Shown here piece by piece: positions 27,126 through 38,377 of a stretch of 64,000 bases of DNA. The position numbers and the translations under genes were made by a program. The notes under the pieces were generated by a model. That model searched no databases. It was not told the DNA's origin and saw only the letters and a list, made by a program, of their open reading frames with translations. This DNA comes from Lentisphaerota bacterium (lineage in GTDB: Bacteria > Verrucomicrobiota > Kiritimatiellia > UBA8416 > VGWJ01), in NCBI GenBank assembly GCA_016873635.1, contig VGWJ01000001.1, positions 1 to 64,000 on the forward strand. Reading direction: 5' to 3'. Within the stretch, counting starts at the first letter, position 1, and every line of letters begins with the position of its first letter.

Positions 27126-27767
27126 TCACCGCGCCCGGCGCACTGCCGCCACCCAGGTCTTTGCCACACGCGTGATCGCCGCCACACGGCCGGTCCGGTA
27201 GGCCTCGGCATCGAGTCCGTTGGCCAGGCACGTAATGATCTGCGCGCCCTTTGCTACGTACTCGCCCAGATTGGCCGGCGACATCCCGCCCGCCGCCATC
27301 AGGACCACGCCGGGAAACGGCCCCTGGATCTCCGCGAAGAAGCCGGGCCCGACCGACGGCGCCGGGAACACCTTGATCACGTCCGCCCCGAGCTTGAGCG
27401 CGTTCATGACTTCCGTCGGCGTGATGGCGCCCACCACGCTCGGCACCCCGAGGGCCTTGCAGGCGCGGATCATGGACGGACTGCACCCCGGGCTGGCGAT
27501 GAACTGCGCGCCGGCCCGCACCGCCTTCGCCACGGTCTTGCCATCCAGCACCGTGCCGGCGCCGACCAGCAGCGTCTTCGGCAACTCCTGCCGGGCGGCG
27601 CGGATCAGGGCCAACACATCCGGCATGGTCAGCGTGTACTCGATGCAGCCTATGCCCGCCTCGCCGATCGCCCGGCTGGCCGAAATCAGGTGCTTTACAT
27701 CGTTCGTCCGGAACACGGGCAGTACGCCCGATTCGGTCATCTGATCAATCACAGCCTGTTTCTTCAT
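27126..27767 (-). CDS. eda: Bifunctional 4-hydroxy-2-oxoglutarate / KDPG-type aldolase
   Basis: GVLPVFRTNDV, LLVGAGTVLDGKTVAKAVRAGAQFIASPGCSPSMIRAC, PTEVMNALKLGADVIKVFPA. Confidence 0.85.
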   Translation of the reverse strand: MKKQAVIDQMTESGVLPVFRTNDVKHLISASRAIGEAGIGCIEYTLTMPDVLALIRAARQELPKTLLVGAGTVLDGKTVAKAVRAGAQFIASPGCSPSMIRACKALGVPSVVGAITPTEVMNALKLGADVIKVFPAPSVGPGFFAEIQGPFPGVVLMAAGGMSPANLGEYVAKGAQIITCLANGLDAEAYRTGRVAAITRVAKTWVAAVRRAR

Positions 27768-27782
27768 GGTCTTCCTTCGGCT

Positions 27783-28919
27783 TCACTGAATCGGATATCT
27801 TCCAAACTCTCGCACCGCTTCGCACATCGCCACCACGTTCTCCGGCGGCACGTCGGACTGGATGCAATGCACGGCGGAGGCAATGTAGCCGCCGCCGGGC
27901 GCCAGGTCGCGGATGCGCCGCCGCACTTCAGCCCGCACGTCGTCGGTCGTGCCGCGCGGCAGGACATTCCGCGTGTCGATCGCACCGCAGAAACTGAGCC
28001 GCTTCCCGAAGTCCCGCTTGAGTTGCGCCGTGTCCTGCATCGGTCCGGCCGAAACTTGCACCGGGTTCAGGAGGTCCACGCCGATCTCGATCAGGTCGCC
28101 AATCACGTCATAGACGTTGCCGCAGCTATGGAAGAACACCTTGGCCTTGCTGTTCTCGTGGATGGCGGCCAGCAGTTCCGCCTCATGCGGCTTGATCAAC
28201 CGCCGATACGTCGCCGGCGACATCAGCGTGGCATCCTGAGAGCCCAGATCGTCGCCGATGCAGATCACATCCGCATAGGGCCCGACCTGGCGGCAGAGCT
28301 CCCTGAGATACGGCAGCGCCAGCCGCTTGATGCGGTCCTGCAAGGCCAGATAGAACTCCTCGTCTCCCGCCAGGTCCATCAGGCACTGTTCGACTCCGCG
28401 CAACACATAGGCCTGTTCAAACAGCATCGCGCCGCTCATCAGCACCGTGGCATACCCCGCATCCTGGACGGCTTTGCAGCGCGCCGCCAGCCCATCGAAC
28501 CGCGACGGATGCATCAGGTCGGGCCAAGGGTAACGGTCGAGGTCGTCAATCGTCGCGTTGAGAAGTGGCGGCTCCATCACCTCATAGTACGGCACGCCCG
28601 GTCGCCGCACCCAGTGGCAGCCCCAGGCATCCGCCAACTCCGTCTCGGAGACTTCCCCGGCGACGCTAGACAACGGCGGGCCCGGCCGCACGGGCCGGCC
28701 GTCCGATCCCAGACGCTCCATGACCTCCTCGTCCAGCCATGTATACTGGAACTGCTTCGCAATCCATTGGATGGGCCCGCCCTTGATCCCAAGGTGGGCT
28801 TTGAGACACTCGTAGCCCGGCCCCAGCACCGATGTAACGCCCGACGTGCCGATGAACAACGGCACGCGGTCCGGCTCCTCGTGGTTCAGGGCGGTTAAAA
28901 CCCTATCTCTGGAAGTCAT
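27783..28919 (-). CDS. Uroporphyrinogen decarboxylase-superfamily protein, second paralogue
   Basis: MTSRDRVLTALNHEEPDRVPLFIG; HxC motif VFFHSCGNVYDVIGDLIEIGVDLLNPVQVSAGPM. Confidence 0.8.
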   Translation of the reverse strand: MTSRDRVLTALNHEEPDRVPLFIGTSGVTSVLGPGYECLKAHLGIKGGPIQWIAKQFQYTWLDEEVMERLGSDGRPVRPGPPLSSVAGEVSETELADAWGCHWVRRPGVPYYEVMEPPLLNATIDDLDRYPWPDLMHPSRFDGLAARCKAVQDAGYATVLMSGAMLFEQAYVLRGVEQCLMDLAGDEEFYLALQDRIKRLALPYLRELCRQVGPYADVICIGDDLGSQDATLMSPATYRRLIKPHEAELLAAIHENSKAKVFFHSCGNVYDVIGDLIEIGVDLLNPVQVSAGPMQDTAQLKRDFGKRLSFCGAIDTRNVLPRGTTDDVRAEVRRRIRDLAPGGGYIASAVHCIQSDVPPENVVAMCEAVREFGRYPIQ

Positions 28920-28955
28920 CGCTTCCCGACACCCGCGACCCGTCACCTTGTGCAT

Positions 28956-29744
28956 CTATTCCTCCGCCCGGATGGGGTTGCGCAGAACGCCTACGCCTTC
29001 CACCTCCACCTCGAAGACATCGCCGGGCTTGAGATACACCGGCGGCTTGCGGGCGAAACCCACTCCGGCGGGTGTGCCGGTCAGCAGGAGCGTCCCCGGC
29101 AGCAGCGTCATGCCGCGCGAGAGGTAGCTGATCAGGAACGGGATGCTGAAGATCATGAGCGAGGTGGCCGCATCCTGCATGGTCTGGCCGTTCAGCCGGC
29201 CCTGCACCCGGACGTTGAGCGGATTCAGCTCCGTCTCCAGCCACGGGCCGATCGGACAGAAGGTCTCGAACGACTTGGCGCGGCACCATTGTCCGTCGCC
29301 ACGCTGGCAATCCCTGGCGCTGACATCGTGGGCACAGGTGTAGCCCAGCACGTACTTCAGCGCTTCGCTCTCCGGCACATGGCGGGCCGTCTTGCCGATC
29401 ACCAGCGCCAGTTCGGCTTCGTAGTCAATCTCGGTCGGCGCGATCTTCGGGATCAGAACAGGCTCTTCCGGTCCGATGACCGCCGTGGTGGTCTTCATGA
29501 AGAGGATCGGCGCCTTGGGCAGGTTCGCCCCGCCCTCTTCGACATGCGCCTTGTAGTTCTGGCCGATGCACAGGACGTTCACCGGCTCGACCGGCGCGAG
29601 CAGCTTCACGCCCGCCAGCGGAACGGTGGCGCCCATCCGCTTCAAGCCCTTGATCGGATCGCCCGCGGCCACCGCAAGGGTGTTGCCTTCCACGATCCCG
29701 TACTGCACCTGGTTCGTCTTGTCCTGGAAACGCGCGATTCTCAT
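28956..29744 (-). CDS. Fumarylacetoacetate hydrolase family protein
   Basis: VLCIGQNYKAHVEEGG, PILFMKTTTAVIGPEEPV, EIDYEAELALVIGKTARHV, TPAGVGFARKPPVYLKPGDVFEVEVEGVGVLRNPI. Confidence 0.87.
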   Translation of the reverse strand: MRIARFQDKTNQVQYGIVEGNTLAVAAGDPIKGLKRMGATVPLAGVKLLAPVEPVNVLCIGQNYKAHVEEGGANLPKAPILFMKTTTAVIGPEEPVLIPKIAPTEIDYEAELALVIGKTARHVPESEALKYVLGYTCAHDVSARDCQRGDGQWCRAKSFETFCPIGPWLETELNPLNVRVQGRLNGQTMQDAATSLMIFSIPFLISYLSRGMTLLPGTLLLTGTPAGVGFARKPPVYLKPGDVFEVEVEGVGVLRNPIRAEE

Positions 29745-29857
29745 GGTCTCAGCCTCCTTTGTCGGCGGCCAGAAATGGCCACCCAAACTCACTCCGGTGC
29801 GCCAGTCACTCCGGCGCGCCATTGTTGGCGCGCATCTCCGGCGCACCTTTCCTCACC

Positions 29858-30000
29858 GCACCCCATTCACCAGCGGCTCGCCGCGGATGCGGCGGGCCGC
29901 GGCGTGGGCCACGTCTTCGCGCAGCTTCTTCACCGCCTGCGGCGAGGCCGACGCAATGTGACTGGTGATGATTACGTTGTGCATCTCCAGGCTCTGAATC
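29858..30000 (-). pseudogene. C-terminal remnant of D-isomer-specific 2-hydroxyacid dehydrogenase
   Basis: Minus-strand translation IQSLEMHNVIITSHIASASPQAVKKLREDVAHAAARRIRGEPLVNGVR* ends the gene; the 5' part is replaced by the palindromic element at 30001. Confidence 0.7.
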
Positions 30001-32220
<2,220 letters not shown>

Positions 32221-33885
32221 CTAAGGCGCGGCTTGCAGCAGGTCCCCGAAGGCTTGCGCCAGCGGGCCGCTGCGGGCGGCGTGGACCGCCGCCTGTTCCC
32301 TGTCGCCCCCCTTCAAGCAGAGAATGAACTTCATGGCGTGCGCGGCGGGGGCTTCGTCCGCGCCGACCCATTTGACGAGTTCCAGGGGATCGATCTGCCC
32401 GACGGTGAGAACGATTCGCCGCACGCCGTTCGCCGCCGGCATGGCGGCCGTGATCGCGCCGTCTTTGACTTCTTCGATCACCAGATTGCGGTCGACGCCT
32501 TCCTGGCGCAGCGCCACGGGCTGGCCCACGCGGCCGCGGAAGGCGGCCAGCACGATCGCTTCCATCCGCGAGGCCTGGGCCGTCACGCGCCGGAGTTCCG
32601 CCAGTTCCCCGGCGGGCGGGGCGGGCCGCGCGGCCGCGGCGTCCTCGATGACCAGCCTGGCGCGCTCGAAGTCGGCGGCAAGCAGGCATTGCGCCACCTG
32701 TCGCGCGGTGGAGGCCATGGCGTCCGCGGCGGGGGCCGCCGCCGCCGGTTGCGTCGTCGCCGGCGCCGTGTGTGGCGCGGGCGCCGTGTGTGGCGCGGGC
32801 GCGGGCGTGGGGGGGCGCGGCAGGCGGGGCGGCTCCGAAGGCGGCTTCCGCAACAGCGCGACGGCCAGCAGCGCCGAGCAGGCCGCCACGACGATCCAGC
32901 CCGTGACGCGCACCGCGACCGGAAAGATTTCGGGCGCGTGCGTGCGCGCGGCGCGTGATCGCACGGCGCCCGCGGCGGGCGCGGCGGCCGCCGCCGCGTT
33001 TGCCGGGGGCCGGATCATGCTCGCCGGCTGGCTTTTCTGGCCCAGCACGACGCGGCCCCTGGCGGTCTTGTGGATCGCGTCGATTACCTCGCCCCAGTCC
33101 CCGTAGCGGTCCTCCGGGCGTTTCATCATCAGGCGCGTGAGCAGCTGCCCGGCGCCCAGCGTGACGCCGGCGTTGAGATCGCGCGGATGCGGCAGGTCGC
33201 CGGAAAGCTGGGCCTGGATGACGTCGGCGGGCGCCAGTCCGTCGAAAGGCGCCCGCCCGGTAAGCGCATGGTAGAGCGTGGCGCCGAGGCCGTACATGTC
33301 CGTGCGGCAATCGACGTCGGGAACGCAGGCGGCCTGTTCCGGGGCAACATAGTTCGCGGCGATCTCGATTTCGCCTTTCGCGATCTGCGGGGCGAGCAGG
33401 GCGCGGTCCGTGCCCTTGGGCATGCCGAGGTCGGCGAGCTTCACGGCGCCGTGTTCTTCGACGATGATGTTGTCCGGCTTGATCTCGCGGTGCGCGATCC
33501 CGGCCGCGGTCCAGGCGTCGTGAAGGGCGGCCGCCACGCTTTCGGCCACCGCCAGGGCGTCCTTCTGCGGCATTGCGCCGCGCGCGCGGAGGATGCGGAC
33601 CAGGGAAGAGCCTTCCACGAATTCCGTGATGACGTAGCAATTGCCGCCGTGCTCGCCCACGTCATGAACGGCCACGATATGGCGGTTGGCGAGGCGCGCG
33701 GCGGCGCGGGCCTCCTTGAGGAAGGCGGCCCGGTCGCCGGACGACGCGAAGAGGCCGGTGTTCAGGATGCGGACGACCACCAGGCGGTCCAGCGACAGCT
33801 GCCTGGCCTGCCAGGCGGTGGCCGCCGGGCCGGACCCGATAACCCGCAGCAGTTCGTAGCCCGGTATCTCAGGAGCATGCGACAT
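32221..33885 (-). CDS. Serine/threonine protein kinase-like membrane protein (probable pseudokinase)
   Basis: Kinase fold (YELLRVIGSGPAATAWQARQ; HREIKPDNIIVEEHGAVKLADLG) with degenerate catalytic residues, plus a C-terminal TM and extracytoplasmic region. Confidence 0.78.
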   Translation of the reverse strand: MSHAPEIPGYELLRVIGSGPAATAWQARQLSLDRLVVVRILNTGLFASSGDRAAFLKEARAAARLANRHIVAVHDVGEHGGNCYVITEFVEGSSLVRILRARGAMPQKDALAVAESVAAALHDAWTAAGIAHREIKPDNIIVEEHGAVKLADLGMPKGTDRALLAPQIAKGEIEIAANYVAPEQAACVPDVDCRTDMYGLGATLYHALTGRAPFDGLAPADVIQAQLSGDLPHPRDLNAGVTLGAGQLLTRLMMKRPEDRYGDWGEVIDAIHKTARGRVVLGQKSQPASMIRPPANAAAAAAPAAGAVRSRAARTHAPEIFPVAVRVTGWIVVAACSALLAVALLRKPPSEPPRLPRPPTPAPAPHTAPAPHTAPATTQPAAAAPAADAMASTARQVAQCLLAADFERARLVIEDAAAARPAPPAGELAELRRVTAQASRMEAIVLAAFRGRVGQPVALRQEGVDRNLVIEEVKDGAITAAMPAANGVRRIVLTVGQIDPLELVKWVGADEAPAAHAMKFILCLKGGDREQAAVHAARSGPLAQAFGDLLQAAP

Positions 33886-33997
33886 GGCGGGGACACGCTA
33901 CACGCGCGGCGTCCGGGGCTCAAGCCGCAAGTGGGGCCGCCGCAAGCGGGGCGACAAATGGCATTGTCTCGGGCGCAGCCGCGCCTATTATGCCGCC

Positions 33998-35110
33998 ATG
34001 CGAATCGGCGTGGCATGCGGCGGGACGGGCGGGCACGTGTATCCGGGCCTGGCGGCGGCCGAAGCGCTGGCGCGTCGCGGGCACGCGGTTACGGTCTGGC
34101 TGGCGGGGAAGGGCATCGAGGGCGAGAGCGCGGCGGGGTGGAAGGGCGAGACGGTCATCGTGCCGGCGGCGGGACTGGCCGGGCCGCCTTCACTGGCCTG
34201 GCTCGGCGCGGCGCGCGCGATGCTGGCGGCGGCGGCAACGTGCCGGCGGCGGATGGCCGGCGCCCGTCCGGACGCGCTGTTGGCCATGGGCAGCTACTCC
34301 TCCGTGGGGCCGGCCCTGGGCGCCCGCTCGCTGGGCGTGCCGCTGGTCCTGCACGAGGCCAACGCCGTGCCCGGCCGGGCGGTTGCCTTCCTGGCGCGCT
34401 TCGCCGCGGACGTGGCCTTGTCGTTCGAAGACGCCGCGGCGCTGCTGCCCCGCGCGCGGAAGACCACGCTCACGGGTCTGCCGCTGAAGGCGGGGCTGGA
34501 CCGGCGTTTTGAGGCGGGCGTTCTGCGCGAAGGTCTGTTCACGGTGCTGGTCACCGGCGGCAGCCAGGGCGCGCACGCGCTCAATGAGATCTGCACGGAG
34601 GCCCTGTGCCGGTTGCGCCGGGAGGGCGTTCCGGTGCAGGCGGTGCACCTGAGCGGCGCGCGTGACGAGCGCGCCGTGCGGGACGCCTACGTGGCGGCCG
34701 GAGTGCCGCACGCCGTGTTCCCTTTCCTGCGCGAGATCGGCAAGGCCTACAACGCCGCGGACGTTGCCGTGACCAGGGCCGGCGCGGCCACCTGCGCGGA
34801 ATTGAGCGCGTGCGGCGTGCCGGCCCTGCTCGTGCCGCTGGCCGCGGCGGTGCGCGGACACCAGCGCGCCAACGCCGAGGCCCTGGCCCGGCGGGGCGCG
34901 GCCGCGATCATGCCGGAGCGCGACCTGTCGGCGGAGCGCGTCGCGGACTGGGTGCGCGAAGGCTGGCGCGACCGCGGGCTTCTTGCTAGCATGCGGGTGA
35001 AGATGCGCGAGGGCGCGCGGCCGGACGCGGCGGAGCGGGTGGCCGACGCGGTCGAGCGCGCGGCGCGCGCGCGGAGGCCGGCTCAAGCCGGCGCCGCAAA
35101 CGCGTCGTGA
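33998..35110 (+). CDS. murG: UDP-GlcNAc:undecaprenyl-PP-MurNAc-pentapeptide GlcNAc transferase
   Basis: ACGGTGGHVYPGLAAAEALARRGHAVTVW, LHEANAVPGRA, VTGGSQGAHALNEI, VTRAGAATCAELSACGVPALLVPL. Confidence 0.9.
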   Translation: MRIGVACGGTGGHVYPGLAAAEALARRGHAVTVWLAGKGIEGESAAGWKGETVIVPAAGLAGPPSLAWLGAARAMLAAAATCRRRMAGARPDALLAMGSYSSVGPALGARSLGVPLVLHEANAVPGRAVAFLARFAADVALSFEDAAALLPRARKTTLTGLPLKAGLDRRFEAGVLREGLFTVLVTGGSQGAHALNEICTEALCRLRREGVPVQAVHLSGARDERAVRDAYVAAGVPHAVFPFLREIGKAYNAADVAVTRAGAATCAELSACGVPALLVPLAAAVRGHQRANAEALARRGAAAIMPERDLSAERVADWVREGWRDRGLLASMRVKMREGARPDAAERVADAVERAARARRPAQAGAANAS

Positions 35111-35179
35111 CGGGCGGTCGCGCGGGCGTCGCCCGCGCGGCCGGGGAAAGACGGTCGGACCGGGACGAGGAGGATGCGC

Positions 35180-35686
35180 ATGCCGATATACGAATTCTAC
35201 TGCCCGGACTGTCACGTGATCTTCAATTTCCTCTCGCGCGCCGTTAACACATCCGGGCGGCCGGACTGTCCGAAGTGCGGGGGGCGCAACCTCCGCCGCG
35301 AAGTATCGGCTTTCGCCACGACGGGCAAGGCGAAGGAAGGGGGCGAGGACGCCGATCTCCCGATCGATGATGCCAGGATGGAAAGGGCCGTGGAGGCGCT
35401 GGCGGCCGACGCGGAAAAGGCGGGCGAGGACGATCCGCGCCAGGCCGCCGAGTTGATGCGCAAGTTCTCGAGCATGACCGGCGTCCGTTTCGGCAAGGGC
35501 ATGGAAGAGGCCATGAGCCGGATGGCGTCCGGCGAGGATCCCGACCGTATCGAGGAGGAGATGGGCGATCTGCTTTCCGAGGACGAAGAGCCCTTCATCC
35601 TGCCCGAATCCGGGGCGGGGCGGGGCGGGCGGGCGTCGGCGGGCGGCCGCCCGCCGCGCCGGGACAAGACGCTGTATGAAATGTGA
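35180..35686 (+). CDS. FmdB-type zinc ribbon protein
   Basis: MPIYEFYCPDCHVIFNFLSR...CPKCGGRNLRREVS. Confidence 0.78.
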   Translation: MPIYEFYCPDCHVIFNFLSRAVNTSGRPDCPKCGGRNLRREVSAFATTGKAKEGGEDADLPIDDARMERAVEALAADAEKAGEDDPRQAAELMRKFSSMTGVRFGKGMEEAMSRMASGEDPDRIEEEMGDLLSEDEEPFILPESGAGRGGRASAGGRPPRRDKTLYEM

Positions 35687-36263
35687 AGGTTTGATTCGCG
35701 CGTTCGTCGGCGTGCCCCTGGACGATGCGGTGCGGCGCGACGTTGCCCGGCTGCAGGAGCGCCTCAAGGGCGCCGGGGCGCGGGTGGGGTGGGTGCGCGG
35801 GGAGAACCTGCACGTCACCATGGCTTTCCTGGGTGACGTCACGGTTGAGCAGGTCGAAGCCGCCGCCGGAGCGCTCGCCGCCGCCGCGCGCGCGTCGCCG
35901 CCGTTCCGGTGCGAGGTGAAAGGGGTGGGGGTGTTCGGCCGCCCGCGCGCCCCGCGCGTGGTCTGGGCCGGGATCGGCGCGGGCGCCGAGAACCTCTGCG
36001 GGCTGCAGGGCGCGCTGGCGGCGGAGCTGGCGCAGCGCGGCCTGCCGGTCGAAGACCGCCCCTTCGTGCCGCACGTGACCATGGGCCGCGTGCGCTCCGG
36101 CGCGGGCGCCGGTCCGCTGCTCCGCCAGATCGAGGCGGCCGCGGAAAGGGAATTCGGTTTCTTTGACGCCGGCGCGGTCGTCCTGTACAGAAGCCGCCTG
36201 GAGCCCGCCGGCGCGGTGTACGCGGCGCTGCGCGAAGTCCCGCTGGGGGTCACTCCAGGCTGA
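35676..36263 (+). CDS. thpR: RNA 2',3'-cyclic phosphodiesterase (2H family)
   Basis: HVTMAFLGDV and HVTMGRVR HxT motifs; RAFVGVPL start. Confidence 0.83.
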   Translation: MKCEGLIRAFVGVPLDDAVRRDVARLQERLKGAGARVGWVRGENLHVTMAFLGDVTVEQVEAAAGALAAAARASPPFRCEVKGVGVFGRPRAPRVVWAGIGAGAENLCGLQGALAAELAQRGLPVEDRPFVPHVTMGRVRSGAGAGPLLRQIEAAAEREFGFFDAGAVVLYRSRLEPAGAVYAALREVPLGVTPG

Positions 36264-37230
36264 TGCGCAGCGCGACGGCATCCGGCGTTTCCGGCACGAG
36301 CCGGTAGGACGGCAGGGCCGCCGGGATCAGGCAGGACCGCCCGGCGCCGAGCCGCGTGACCGTGTTGCCCGCCTGGATCCTCAGGCCCCCCTCGGCCGTG
36401 AAGAGCGCGTGAAAACTGCGCCCGTCGCCTGCGCTGTCGAGCGGTTCGCGCAGGTCCAGGCGGGTCACGACGAAGAACGGGCAGCGCAGCACTTCCGTGC
36501 GGGTGTTGCCGCCCGCGACGCGCGCGGGGCCCCGCGCCAGGATCGACGGCGCGCGGTCTTCCCAGTCGATGGTCCGCAAGGCCTCCCCGACGTGAAGCTC
36601 CCGCGGGCGGCCGTCGCTGCCCAGGCGGCCCCAGTCGTAGACGCGGTAGGTTGTGTTCGAGTCCTGCTGCACTTCCAGGAGCAGACAGCCGGCGCCGATG
36701 GCGTGGACCCGTCCGCCCGGCACGAAGACCGCGTCGCCGCGCTTCACGGGAAGCGACGACAGCACGTCTTCCAGGCGCCGGCGCTCGAGCGCGGCCAGGA
36801 AACCGGCGCGGTCCACGCCGGGCTTCAGGCCCGCGAAGATCGTGGCGCCGGGCTCGGCGTCCAGGAAGTACCACATCTCGGTCTTCGGCTGCCCGCCGGT
36901 CAGCGCCGCGCCGCGTTCGTCCGGGTGCACCTGCAGGCTGAGCCGCTGCCGCGCGTCGATCACTTTGATCAGCAGCGGGAAGGCGCGGCCGCCGCACGCC
37001 TTGCCCAGCAGGTCGGCGCCGTATGCGGCCGCGACGTCGGACAGCCGGCGCCCGGCGAGCGGGCCGTTGACGACGGTGCTGGGGCCTTCGGGGCGCGCCG
37101 AGATCTCCCAGGATTCGGCCGAGAGGCCCGCCCTGGGAGGCCGGTCAAAAATCGCCGGAATGCGGGTTCCGCCCCACACGTAGTTCTTGTACACGAAATC
37201 GAACAGCAGCGGATAGAAGGCGTCGCCCAT
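36250..37230 (-). CDS. manA: Class I mannose-6-phosphate isomerase
   Basis: PLLFDFVYKNYVWGGTRI, ESWEISARPEGPSTVVNGPLAGR, LLIKVIDARQRLSLQVHPDE, KTEMWYFLDAEPGATIFAGL, VFVPGGRVHAIGAGCLLLEVQQDSNTTYRVYDWGR. Confidence 0.88.
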   Translation of the reverse strand: MGDAFYPLLFDFVYKNYVWGGTRIPAIFDRPPRAGLSAESWEISARPEGPSTVVNGPLAGRRLSDVAAAYGADLLGKACGGRAFPLLIKVIDARQRLSLQVHPDERGAALTGGQPKTEMWYFLDAEPGATIFAGLKPGVDRAGFLAALERRRLEDVLSSLPVKRGDAVFVPGGRVHAIGAGCLLLEVQQDSNTTYRVYDWGRLGSDGRPRELHVGEALRTIDWEDRAPSILARGPARVAGGNTRTEVLRCPFFVVTRLDLREPLDSAGDGRSFHALFTAEGGLRIQAGNTVTRLGAGRSCLIPAALPSYRLVPETPDAVALRISLE

Positions 37231-37349
37231 AATCGCCTACCATACCGGCGCGGGCGGCGATGCGCAAGGGTTTCCGTGGGGCGTCAGGCGTCCGTGTTTG
37301 CGTTCGACACGGAGCGTTTTCCGGACTATGTTCCGGAATTGGAGAGTTG

Positions 37350-37652
37350 ATGCCGACATACGAATACGAATGCGACAGGTGCGGACACCGCTTCGAGCGG
37401 TTTCAGAAGATAAGCGACACGCCTCTCCAACGCTGTCCGGTGTGCCGCGGCAAGATCCGGCGCATGTTCGGGCCGGGCGCGGGGATTCTGTTCAAGGGGT
37501 CCGGGTTCTACGCCACGGACTATCGCAGCGGCAGCTACAAGGAAGCGCAGAAGAAGGAAAAGGGCGAGAGCGTTTCCGCCGGGAAGAGCGCCGCGCCCGC
37601 CGATTCCAAGAAACCGGCGAAGGCCGGAGGCAACCCGGGCAGAACGGAGTGA
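37350..37652 (+). CDS. FmdB family zinc ribbon protein
   Basis: MPTYEYECDRCGHRFERFQKISDTPLQRCPVCRGKIRRMFGPGAGILFKGSGFYATDYR. Confidence 0.88.
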   Translation: MPTYEYECDRCGHRFERFQKISDTPLQRCPVCRGKIRRMFGPGAGILFKGSGFYATDYRSGSYKEAQKKEKGESVSAGKSAAPADSKKPAKAGGNPGRTE

Positions 37653-37656
37653 ATCC

Positions 37657-38343
37657 ATGCTGAAGTGCGCGAAATGCGGTACGGAGAACGAGGTGGGGCG
37701 CGTGTTCTGCGCGGGCTGCGGCGCCAAGCTGGAGACGTCTGGGATCCGCAGCGAAGACCTGGCCAGGATGCAGCGGAAGAACCCGTTGGCGGGGCACGGC
37801 AAGAAGTTTCTGATCATCCCGGTCTTCCTGGTCCTTCTCCTGGTCGTGCTGGCCTTCAACCCGCGGCCGCCTTACATCGGCGAGCGCGGCACGCAACTGG
37901 GCGCCCGGCGCGTCGAGGCCCAGTTGAAGGGCTTCGCGGCCCTGACGGAAGGCCGCTCCATGGCCACCACTTTCGCGGAGGGCGACGTGAACGCCTACAT
38001 CGAGGCGAAGAAAATCGGCGCGATACGCGCCGACGCGCTGAGCATGGCGGCGGGGGAGGGGTATCTGGCCGTGCGCATGGCGCGCGCGATGCAACCGCGG
38101 AAGATCGGTTCGTTCCGCGTGGCGCCGCGCATGACCTGGGACTACCTGTTCGTTCCGGTGGGCGGGCGGCTGTCGGTGCGCAAGGCGTATCTGGGGCGAC
38201 TGTCTTTGTCCGGACCGATGCGGACGGCGGCGGTGCGCGCGCTGCTCGCGACGGTCGGTTCCGAAAAGGAGTGGGCCTGCTTCCGGCATGCAACCGAGAT
38301 TGAGGTCAGCAGGGGCCAGGTGGTCGTGCACGTGGCGCGTTGA
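37657..38343 (+). CDS. Zinc-ribbon membrane protein of unknown function
   Basis: CAKCGTENEVGRVFCAGCGAKLE then a TM (FLIIPVFLVLLLVVLAF). Confidence 0.65.
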   Translation: MLKCAKCGTENEVGRVFCAGCGAKLETSGIRSEDLARMQRKNPLAGHGKKFLIIPVFLVLLLVVLAFNPRPPYIGERGTQLGARRVEAQLKGFAALTEGRSMATTFAEGDVNAYIEAKKIGAIRADALSMAAGEGYLAVRMARAMQPRKIGSFRVAPRMTWDYLFVPVGGRLSVRKAYLGRLSLSGPMRTAAVRALLATVGSEKEWACFRHATEIEVSRGQVVVHVAR

Positions 38344-38377
38344 GTCCGTCCTTCGCCCGGCGCGCGCCGCGCTGGTG

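Noticed and set aside
34190-36997. 935-aa minus-strand ORF
   Set aside because: Runs through murG, FmdB and thpR antisense and manA in another frame; no recognisable domain.
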